Source: an uncultured Devosia sp.
GTDB taxonomy: Bacteria; Pseudomonadota; Alphaproteobacteria; Rhizobiales; Devosiaceae
Direction of reading: 5' to 3'
Length of the DNA: 64,000 nt
NCBI RefSeq assembly: GCF_963517015.1
Contig: NZ_CAUQDV010000001.1
Span: forward strand, 2,486,001 to 2,550,000
Made by a program: the position numbers and the translations under genes. Shown here piece by piece: positions 8,752 to 15,804 of the stretch (positions within the stretch are counted from its first letter, which is position 1; each line of letters opens with the position of its first letter). A model generated the notes under the pieces. The model was not told where the DNA came from. It ran no database searches and saw only the letters and a list, made by a program, of their open reading frames with translations.

Positions 8752-9048
8752 ATGCTCACCATCCGCCGCACCCGCGAGTTCATCGAGTGGATAGCCAGGT
8801 TGCGGGGCGCCCGTACCAAAGCGCGGATCGCGCTGCGAATTGACCGGCTTGCTATCGGCAATCCCGGTGACGTCAAGCCGGTTGGGGACGGTGTAAGCGA
8901 ACTTCGTATCGACCATGGTCCGGGATACCGGGTCTATTTCATCCGCGATGGCGCTGTGGTCATTGTCCTGTTGTGCGGCGGGGACAAGTCCAGCCAGAAG
9001 CAGGATATCGACCGTGCTAAGCGGCTAGCAAGGCAGTGGAAGGAATGA
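8752..9048 (+). CDS. higB: RelE/ParE-superfamily toxin (HigB / HI1419 type)
   Basis: 98 aa. The compact RelE/ParE fold is recognisable from an N-terminal RRTREFIEWI helix, the strand VSELRIDHGPGYRVYF, VVIVLLCGGDKSSQ and a C-terminal DIDRAKRLARQW helix. This matches the HI1419-like addiction-module toxin family, in which the toxin precedes the antitoxin. The ORF frame runs upstream but ATG 8752 gives the family length. Its TGA lies inside ATGA at 9045-9048, and the antitoxin follows immediately. Related toxins cleave mRNA on the ribosome or inhibit gyrase; the target here cannot be told. The symbol is by analogy. Confidence 0.9.
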   Translation: MLTIRRTREFIEWIARLRGARTKARIALRIDRLAIGNPGDVKPVGDGVSELRIDHGPGYRVYFIRDGAVVIVLLCGGDKSSQKQDIDRAKRLARQWKE

Positions 9049-9053
9049 GACAT

Positions 9054-9371
9054 ATGACCCTTGAGACATTCGAATATGACTCGGCAGAACTTCTCGATTC
9101 CGAAGAGGCGATTGTCGAATATCTCACTATGGCGAGTGAAGACGGCGATCCCCAATTGATCGCCCGTGCTCTTGGTGTTGTGGCCAGGGCGCGCGGCATG
9201 ACCGATCTCTCCCGGGAAACAGGCTTGGGCCGAGCTGCACTCTACCGCGCCTTGAGTGGCGAAGGTAATCCCGAACTTGGCACAATCGCCAAGGTGGCAA
9301 GCGCCTTGGGATTCAAAATTTCGCTTGTCGCCAAGGTCCCCGACGCTACGGATGGCATCCCCGCGGAATAG
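9054..9371 (+). CDS. higA: HigA-like antitoxin (HTH, HI1420 type)
   Basis: 105 aa from ATG 9054, preceded at 9 bp by AAGGA inside the toxin's last codons. ATG 9045, which overlaps the toxin stop as ATGA, has no room for a ribosome site. An N-terminal tail that probably wraps the toxin is followed by a helix-turn-helix: DLSRETGLGRAALYRALSG, then PELGTIAKVASALG. Antitoxins of this family neutralise the toxin and repress the operon. A terminator-like hairpin at 9433-9468 closes the unit. Confidence 0.9.
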   Translation: MTLETFEYDSAELLDSEEAIVEYLTMASEDGDPQLIARALGVVARARGMTDLSRETGLGRAALYRALSGEGNPELGTIAKVASALGFKISLVAKVPDATDGIPAE

Positions 9372-9768
9372 GCTGGAGCGACGCAAGTTGTCTCCCCAAC
9401 AGGCCATTGCCGAACACCCTTCTCAAAATCAAAAGGCCCGTAACAGTATTGCTACCATTACGGGCCTTGCGCATGCCGGCCAACCGCGCTGTTGAGGGCT
9501 TGGGGGACAAGCGGCCGGGCGCAGCATTGCTCATTCACCGGTGCATGGGTCGCTTGCCGTTCCAGTGAACTTGCACAAGAGATGGTGGCCAATTGCGGCA
9601 AGAAAAGGCGCGCTCACACCGATGTGAAATTCGCGATGGTTGGCAGCGCTTTGTTGATGGCCTGCCGCTAAGCTGTCATTTGAGATGGATAGACGCTGCA
9701 ACCCAATGCAGCGCGATTCCGACGAAGACGCAGGCTCAATCCGGGGCCCGCGAGATGAAAGAGCAAAG
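9372..9768. other. Gap between antitoxin and amn
   Basis: About 400 bp with no convincing gene. It holds the hairpin at 9433-9468 and probably the amn promoter. Short frames here lack start sites and codon bias. I see no other structure. Confidence 0.5.
9433..9468. terminator. Hairpin after the toxin-antitoxin operon
   Basis: AAGGCCCGTAA (9433-9443) pairs perfectly with TTACGGGCCTT (9458-9468) around a 14-nt loop. An A-rich run lies on the left, so a U-tract would occur only in minus-strand transcripts. Read rightward it is a strong hairpin without a U-tract. Confidence 0.6.
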
Positions 9769-11244
9769 ATGACCACGATCAGCCCGCCACGCCTCGAAAA
9801 ACAGAGCTTCACCGATCCCGAGAAGGCCTGGGACTATCTGGCGGAGCTCTATCATCGCAATACCGGCTTTATCCGTGGGCATCTCGAATCCTTGGCCAAG
9901 GGCGTGGTGCCGGCGGGGCGGGTGCGGGCCTGCTACCCTCAGGTGGAAGTGCGCTCCACCAGCTATTCCAAGACAGAGAGCACCCTGCCCTATGGGTTCC
10001 TCCATACCCCCGGCCTCTATCGCACCACGGTGACTGCGCCCGAGCTGTTCCGCACCTATTTCCAGGAGCAGTTCACCGTCATCCTGAAAAATCATGGCGG
10101 CACGATCGACATCACCGAGTCGGACACCCCGATCCCGCTGCATTTCGCCGTGCGGCCCAATGAGCGGATCGATGGCGAGGCGCTGAATGCGCTCAACATT
10201 CCGCTGCGCGACATGTTCGATGCGCCAGACCTCGGCAATACCGACGACGAGATCGCCAATGGCACGTTCGTGCCGCCCAAGGGCGGACCCTACCCGCTAT
10301 CGGCCTTCACGGCGCCGCGCGTCGACTATTCGCTGTTCCGGCTCAGCCATTATTCTGGCACCGATCCGAGCCATTTCCAGAATTTCGTGATCTTCACCAA
10401 CTACGCCTTCTACATCGACGAGTTCTGCCGCATCGCCAAGCAGTACATGGCCGACGGCCATCCCCATTACGAGAGCTTCATCGAGCCGGGCAATGTCGTG
10501 ACCGACAATGCGCTGCGGGGCGGAAATGTCGCCGGGACGGCGCCGGTGCGCGCGCCGCAGATGCCGGCCTATCACCTGACGGCTGACCGGGGTCGCGGCA
10601 TCACCATGGTCAATATCGGCGTCGGTCCGTCCAATGCCAAGACGATCACCGACCATATCGCCGTGCTGCGTCCGCATGCCTGGATCATGCTCGGCCATTG
10701 CGCGGGCCTGCGCAATTCGCAGGAATTGGGCGACTATGTGCTGGCCCATGCCTATGTGCGCGAGGACCATGTGCTTGACGCCGATCTCCCCCTCTCCGTG
10801 CCGATCCCGGCGCTGGCCGAAATCCAGGTGGCGCTGGAACAAGCGGTGCATGAAATCACCGACACAGAAGGCGTCGAGACCAAGAAGATCATGCGCACCG
10901 GAACGGTGGCGAGCTTTGACAATCGCAACTGGGAGCTGCGCGACCAGACCGAGATCACGCGCCAGCTCAGCCAGTCGCGCGCCGTGGCGCTGGACATGGA
11001 ATCGGCGACGATTGCTGCCAATGGTTTCCGCTTCCGCGTGCCTTATGGCACCCTGCTCTGCGTTTCCGACAAGCCGCTGCATGGCGAGCTGAAGCTCCCC
11101 GGCATGGCCTCGGACTTCTATCGCACGCAGGTCAATCGCCACCTGCAGATCGGGCTGCGGGCCATGGAGATCCTGCGCGATCAACCGGCCGAGCGGCTGC
11201 ATTCGCGCAAGCTCCGCAGCTTTGCCGAGACGGCTTTCCAGTAA
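9769..11244 (+). CDS. amn: AMP nucleosidase
   Basis: 491 aa from ATG 9769, close to the usual 484 aa of Amn. It hydrolyses AMP to adenine and ribose-5-phosphate in purine salvage. An N-terminal regulatory domain (about 1-170; VRACYPQVEVRS, FLHTPGLYRTT) is followed by the nucleoside-phosphorylase-like catalytic domain (about 270-480). The latter has TMVNIGVGPSNAKT, WIMLGHCAGLR, a DMESATIAANG substrate-binding segment and LLCVSDKPLHG. A frame extension to 9685 lacks the homologous sequence. A strong terminator follows, and the sugar-transport genes converge on it. Confidence 0.96.
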   Translation: MTTISPPRLEKQSFTDPEKAWDYLAELYHRNTGFIRGHLESLAKGVVPAGRVRACYPQVEVRSTSYSKTESTLPYGFLHTPGLYRTTVTAPELFRTYFQEQFTVILKNHGGTIDITESDTPIPLHFAVRPNERIDGEALNALNIPLRDMFDAPDLGNTDDEIANGTFVPPKGGPYPLSAFTAPRVDYSLFRLSHYSGTDPSHFQNFVIFTNYAFYIDEFCRIAKQYMADGHPHYESFIEPGNVVTDNALRGGNVAGTAPVRAPQMPAYHLTADRGRGITMVNIGVGPSNAKTITDHIAVLRPHAWIMLGHCAGLRNSQELGDYVLAHAYVREDHVLDADLPLSVPIPALAEIQVALEQAVHEITDTEGVETKKIMRTGTVASFDNRNWELRDQTEITRQLSQSRAVALDMESATIAANGFRFRVPYGTLLCVSDKPLHGELKLPGMASDFYRTQVNRHLQIGLRAMEILRDQPAERLHSRKLRSFAETAFQ

Positions 11245-11261
11245 TCGGGCGGTTACAAACA

Positions 11262-11296
11262 AGGGGGCGAGCGGAGATGATCCGCTCGCCCCTTTT
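11262..11296. terminator. Bidirectional Rho-independent terminator, amn / sugar ABC operon
   Basis: GGGGCGAGCGGA pairs over 12 bp with TCCGCTCGCCCC around loop GATGA, then TTTTT on the plus strand. It ends amn and could also stop the minus-strand transport operon whose last stop is at 11313. Confidence 0.88.
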
Positions 11297-11312
11297 TGCT
11301 GTCAGCCGCTGA

Positions 11313-12206
11313 TCAGCCCTTCACGCCGGCCGAGAGCATGATGGCCTGGGTGACGCGCTTCTGGAAGATCAGGTAGAGCACGGCAACCAGCAATGCCGCC
11401 ATGATGGCGCCGGCCAGTTCGCGGGCATATTGCACGCCGAAGGCGTCGTTGACCTGGGTGATGCCCACGGCGACATTCATCATCTCGGGCTTGGAGACGG
11501 CCAGGAACGGCCACATGAAGTTGTTCCAGGCGCCGATGAAGGTGACGATGGCAAGCGCGGTGGTGACGCCCCAGTTCATCGGCAGGTAGATGCGCGAGAA
11601 GATGCGCCATTCGCTGGCCGAGTCCATCTTGGCGGCTTCGCGATATTCCTTGGGCACAGAGTCGAAGAAGTTCTTGTAGACGATGATCACCACCGGATGG
11701 AGCAGCTGGGGCAGGATGACGCCAAACCAGGAGTTGATCAGCGAGAACTGCGCCATCAGCACATAGTGGTTGATGATCAGCGCCGAGATCGGGACCATGA
11801 AACTGGCAAGGATCATGTACCAGATGACATTGCGGCCGGGGAAACGCAGCTGCGACAGGGCATAGGCGGTGAGCGCGCTGGTAACCAGCGTCAGCACCGT
11901 CACGCCGACCGACGTCACCAGCGAGTTGATGTACCAGCGGCCGATCATGGTGTTGACCAGCACGTGCCAGTAGGCCTCGAAGGTCCAGGTGCGCGGCAGG
12001 AACTCGATCGTCTTGGAAATGACCTGCGACTCGGGTTTCAGCGAGGTGATGACGCCCCAATAGATCGGGAAGGCCCAGAGCACGGCGCAGATGACGGTAA
12101 CCAGCGTCAGGATCAGCGCGCCGATGTCGATCCGCTTGATGGTGCGGCTCCGGGTGGCGGCCCTGGCTGCGGTCAGTTCGGGGTTCTGGCTTTCGACGGC
12201 GCTCAT
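11313..12206 (-). CDS. Carbohydrate ABC transporter permease, MalG type
   Basis: 297 aa inner-membrane subunit with a cytoplasmic N-terminus, six predicted helices and the EAA loop EYREAAKMDSASEWRIF that docks on the ATPase. It pairs with the MalF-type permease, whose TGA overlaps this ATG as ATGA (12203-12206), so the two are translationally coupled. It is the last gene of the GH2-ATPase-binding protein-permease unit. The substrate cannot be told from sequence; the neighbouring GH2 enzyme suggests a beta-linked glycoside or oligosaccharide. Confidence 0.93.
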   Translation of the reverse strand: MSAVESQNPELTAARAATRSRTIKRIDIGALILTLVTVICAVLWAFPIYWGVITSLKPESQVISKTIEFLPRTWTFEAYWHVLVNTMIGRWYINSLVTSVGVTVLTLVTSALTAYALSQLRFPGRNVIWYMILASFMVPISALIINHYVLMAQFSLINSWFGVILPQLLHPVVIIVYKNFFDSVPKEYREAAKMDSASEWRIFSRIYLPMNWGVTTALAIVTFIGAWNNFMWPFLAVSKPEMMNVAVGITQVNDAFGVQYARELAGAIMAALLVAVLYLIFQKRVTQAIMLSAGVKG

Positions 12207-13081
12207 TTCTCACCTCGGGCACGCAGCAGCTGGAATTGAAGGACCGAGAAGATGACGACGATGACGAAGAGCGTCACGGCGATGGCGGCGGCAAAGCCAC
12301 CATCATTCTTCTGGAAGGCGTTGGTGTAGATATACTGCACCAGCACCATGGACGGGTCGGGCCGGCCACCCTGCACGAAGAGATAGACCTGGTCGAAGAT
12401 TTTCAGCTGCAGGATCAGCTGGATGGTCAGCACCAGCGCGGTCACCGGCCAGATCAGCGGCCAGGTGATGCGGCGGAAGGTGGTCCAGCGGCTGGCATTG
12501 TCGAGGGAAGCTGCCTCGTAGATGTCGGTCGAGATCGAGCGCAGCCCGGCCAGGAACAGCAGGATATTGAAGCCGCAGGTCCACCAGATGGTGACGAAGG
12601 CCACGGCCGGCATGAACATCCACTGCGTGCGGAAGACCGGAGTCGGCTTCCCGAAAATGGCGGTGATCGGGTACTGCATGATGCCGAACTGGAGATTGAA
12701 CATCCAGTTCCAGATGCGATAGACGACCGAAACCGGCAGGATATAGGGCAGGAAGAACATGGCCAGGATCATGCTCTGCTGCCAGCCCTTGAGGCGCGAC
12801 ACCATCATGGCGATGGCGAGGCCAATCAGCGTATTGGGCACCACGGTCAGCGCCACGAAATAGGCCGTGTTGCGCACCGAGGTCCAGAACCGGCGGTCAT
12901 CGAGCATGTCGATGTAGTTTTCGAGACCAACCCATTTGCCGGGCCCGATCAGGGGCGCATCGGTAAAGCTGAGCAACACCATCTGCACCGTCGGCCACAG
13001 GAACAGCACGCCATAGGTCAGCACAAAGGGTAGAATGAAAATATAGGCGACGGTGATTTCGCCGCGGCGGTTCCTGATCAT
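12203..13081 (-). CDS. Carbohydrate ABC transporter permease, MalF type
   Basis: 292 aa with six predicted membrane helices and the EAA loop DIYEAASLDNASRWTTF near residue 195. It lacks the extra N-terminal helix and large periplasmic loop of enteric MalF, as is usual for CUT1 permeases of this group. It lies 65 bp after the binding-protein gene and overlaps the next permease by 4 bp. It forms the translocation channel with that permease and the UgpC-type ATPase. Confidence 0.93.
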   Translation of the reverse strand: MIRNRRGEITVAYIFILPFVLTYGVLFLWPTVQMVLLSFTDAPLIGPGKWVGLENYIDMLDDRRFWTSVRNTAYFVALTVVPNTLIGLAIAMMVSRLKGWQQSMILAMFFLPYILPVSVVYRIWNWMFNLQFGIMQYPITAIFGKPTPVFRTQWMFMPAVAFVTIWWTCGFNILLFLAGLRSISTDIYEAASLDNASRWTTFRRITWPLIWPVTALVLTIQLILQLKIFDQVYLFVQGGRPDPSMVLVQYIYTNAFQKNDGGFAAAIAVTLFVIVVIFSVLQFQLLRARGEK

Positions 13082-13146
13082 GGTGCTCCGGCCTCAAGAA
13101 GGGGTCCGGCGACGCGATGCCGCCGGACCTTGGTGTCGTGGACGGA

Positions 13147-14433
13147 TTACTCGGCCTGGTCCTGCAGGTCGGCCTTCATCTCTTCGATGGCTTCCTGCGG
13201 GTCCATTTCGGCATTCATGGCCGGGCTGATGTAGTTGGCAACGGCGTCATAGACGGGCGAAGCCACGCCAGCGAGCGGCGACTTGGGATCAAAGACCGCG
13301 GTATCAGCCAGCACCGAATAGGTGGCGTTGGGCTGCATGGTCTTGAACTCTTCGCTGTCGCGAACCGGTGCATAGGCCGGGATATGGCCGGCATTGGCCC
13401 AGGCCAGCGAGTTCTTGTTCATCCAGGAGATGACTTCGAGCACGGCGGCCTTCTTTTCCGGGGTCATTTCCTTGCCGACATTGTTCGGGATGGCAAAGCC
13501 ATGCGAGTCAGCCCAGGTGGCCGGGTGATCAAAGAAGGTCGGCAGGGCAATGGCGCCCCATTCAAAGCCTAGTTCGCCCTTGGCGGCCAGGTCGGTCATG
13601 GTGGGGACTTCCCACACGCCATTGATGTGGAGCGCCGATTCACCCGAGGTGAACATGGCGATCGAGCCTTCATATTCGGTCAGGCCCGGCGCATAGCCGC
13701 CCGCAACCCAGTCGGCCATGACCTGCACTGCAGCGACGGCCTTGGGAATGCTTTCTTCGGGGAAGAAGGTGCCGTCTTCGCCGAGGAACACGCCGTCCTG
13801 CTGGCCGAACAGCGAGTAGAAGACGCGCCATGGGGTGCCGTCGCCCGAGGTCTGCAGCGACAGCGGATATTCAAGGCCCGCGGCCTTGAGCGTTTCGAGG
13901 GCAGCGGTGAAGTTTTCCGAGCCATCGAGGCCGGTCGGCAGGCCATCATCGCCGAGGAGACCGGCTTCGGCCAGCTTGTCCTTGTTGTAGTAGAGAATGA
14001 TCGAATGGATATCGAAGGGCACGGCATACTGCTGGCCATCGCTCTGGCCGGCTTCCCAGTTGGCCGGGGCAAAGACGTCGCCGCTGAGGTCGACGCTGGC
14101 CAGGTCTTCGGCCGAGATGGGGGCCAGGGCGCCCGATTCCACGCCAAGTGGCACGCGCGACAGGTGATAGGTCATCACGTCCGGACCTTCGCCGATGGCG
14201 GCCGAGGTCTGAACCTTGGTGTAGAAGGGGGTGCCCCATTCCAGCGTCGTCGGCTGGATGGTGATTTCACCGGCGTGTTCGGTGTTGAACTGCTCGATGA
14301 GAGCCTTCATGCGGACGCCGTCGCCGCCGCTGAGGAAGTCCCACCACACCACATCTTCCTGGGCATGTGCCACGCCGAAGGACAGCAGGGCAGCCGTCGT
14401 CGACAGAAGACCAATCTTCAGAAACTTGTTCAC
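13147..14433 (-). CDS. Extracellular sugar-binding protein of the ABC transporter
   Basis: 428 aa from GTG 14433. A strong GGAGG ends 8-9 bases upstream, which decides this start over the longer frame. A Sec signal peptide (MNKFLKIGLLSTT...GVAHA, cleaved before QEDVVWW near residue 24) precedes a family-1 solute-binding fold. The fold includes VWWDFLSGGDGVRM, PFDIHSIILYYNKD (hinge region), FTSGESALHINGVW and a long C-terminal lobe. It delivers substrate to the two permeases encoded downstream. The gene is separated from the ATPase gene by about 150 bp. Confidence 0.94.
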   Translation of the reverse strand: MNKFLKIGLLSTTAALLSFGVAHAQEDVVWWDFLSGGDGVRMKALIEQFNTEHAGEITIQPTTLEWGTPFYTKVQTSAAIGEGPDVMTYHLSRVPLGVESGALAPISAEDLASVDLSGDVFAPANWEAGQSDGQQYAVPFDIHSIILYYNKDKLAEAGLLGDDGLPTGLDGSENFTAALETLKAAGLEYPLSLQTSGDGTPWRVFYSLFGQQDGVFLGEDGTFFPEESIPKAVAAVQVMADWVAGGYAPGLTEYEGSIAMFTSGESALHINGVWEVPTMTDLAAKGELGFEWGAIALPTFFDHPATWADSHGFAIPNNVGKEMTPEKKAAVLEVISWMNKNSLAWANAGHIPAYAPVRDSEEFKTMQPNATYSVLADTAVFDPKSPLAGVASPVYDAVANYISPAMNAEMDPQEAIEEMKADLQDQAE

Positions 14434-14581
14434 GTCATTTCCTCCCTGGGGCCGCAGCCCCAACGCCGTTCCTCCGGCATTGCTGCCCGCTGGCGATGCG
14501 GGCTGCGCCATGATCAGACGCTGCGGATCGCAGCTCTGCATTTCTCGGGGCCACTACGGCCCCCTTCCCAGTGCGGCCTCC

Positions 14582-15667
14582 TCAGACCGCGCTGTGATAA
14601 GCCTTTCCTGCCTCGTCAAAGAGGATCGCGGCATTGCCATCGAGGGCAACATGGACCGCATCGCCCGGATTGATGTGGCTGATGCCCTCGTCCTCGGCCA
14701 CCATCACGGTACCGTCGGAGAGCTTCACATAGACCAGCGTCCGCTCGCCCAGGCGCTCGATGACGTCGGCCGTGCCATCGATCCCCTGCCCGTCCCGCGC
14801 GATGCGGGCGGCTTCGGCGCGAATACCGAAGGTCAGCTGACCCTTCGGCAATTGGGCAAAACCGACAGTGGTCTGCACCGGCTTCTGACCGGCGAAGGTC
14901 ACCGTGGCATTACCGTTGGTATCAGACACCCCGGTGACCGGAATGAAGTTCATCGCCGGCGAGCCAACGAAGCTGGCGACGAATTTGGTTGCCGGGCGGG
15001 TATAGACGTCCATCGGCGTGCCGATCTGCTCGATCTGGCGATTGTTCATCACCACGATGCGGGTCGCCAGCGTCATGGCCTCGGTTTGGTCGTGGGTCAC
15101 GAAAATCATCGTGGCCTTGATTCGATTGTGCAGTTGCGCCAGCTCAAGGCGGGTGCGGACGCGCAGGCCTGCGTCGAGATTGGAGAGCGGCTCGTCGAGC
15201 AGGAAAGCCTTGGGATCGCGGACGATCGCCCGGCCAATGGCCACGCGCTGGCGCTGGCCACCCGAGAGCTGGGCCGGCTTGCGATCGAGCAGCGGCCCGA
15301 TCTCCAGCATGCGCGCAGCATCCTCGACGCGGCGGGTGATTTCGGCCTTGGCGGTGCCGACATTCTGCAGGCCAAAGCTCATGTTGTCGCGCACCGTCAT
15401 ATGCGGGTAGAGCGCATAATTCTGGAACACCATGGCCACGCCACGCTGGTTGGGCGGCAATTGGTCGACGCGCTGGTCGCCGATATGGATCTGGCCGCCG
15501 TTGACCTCTTCGAGGCCGGCAATCATGCGCAGCAGCGTCGACTTACCGCAGCCCGAGGGGCCCAGGAAGACGATGAACTCGCCCGATTTGATGTGCATCG
15601 ACACATTGTCGAGCACGCTCACCGGCCCATAAGACTTGCTGACCTCGGTGAGGACAATATCAGACAT
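14582..15667 (-). CDS. ugpC: Sugar ABC transporter ATP-binding protein, UgpC/MsmK family
   Basis: 361 aa. An ABC domain (1-235) has Walker A GPSGCGKS, Q-loop VFQNYALYPH, signature LSGGQRQR, Walker B AFLLDEP and switch VTHDQ. A C-terminal TOBE/MalK-type regulatory domain (about 240-361) follows. It energises CUT1 sugar import for the two permeases downstream. A 137-bp gap separates it from the upstream GH2 gene and may carry its own promoter. The symbol marks the family, not a proven glycerol-3-phosphate role. Confidence 0.94.
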   Translation of the reverse strand: MSDIVLTEVSKSYGPVSVLDNVSMHIKSGEFIVFLGPSGCGKSTLLRMIAGLEEVNGGQIHIGDQRVDQLPPNQRGVAMVFQNYALYPHMTVRDNMSFGLQNVGTAKAEITRRVEDAARMLEIGPLLDRKPAQLSGGQRQRVAIGRAIVRDPKAFLLDEPLSNLDAGLRVRTRLELAQLHNRIKATMIFVTHDQTEAMTLATRIVVMNNRQIEQIGTPMDVYTRPATKFVASFVGSPAMNFIPVTGVSDTNGNATVTFAGQKPVQTTVGFAQLPKGQLTFGIRAEAARIARDGQGIDGTADVIERLGERTLVYVKLSDGTVMVAEDEGISHINPGDAVHVALDGNAAILFDEAGKAYHSAV

Positions 15668-15804
15668 TCGCTCTCCTCCGCCGGGCTCTCGTCCGGCAAC
15701 GTGTCAGATAGGGCAGCCCTCCTGCCGCCCCACTCATTAGTAATACAATTCAATGGAGATTAGCAGCGCAGTCAAGCACATCGTTGCACCTGACCGCATT
15801 TTTG
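15668..15804 (-). promoter_or_regulatory. AT-rich gap between GH2 and transporter genes
   Basis: Read on the minus strand it contains TTGACTGCGCTGCTAATC and then TTGAATTGTATTACTAATG. The GCTGCTAAT and CTAAT words recur upstream of the GH2 gene and of the second lacI gene. It may be an internal promoter or operator for the transporter genes. No gene is seen. Confidence 0.35.
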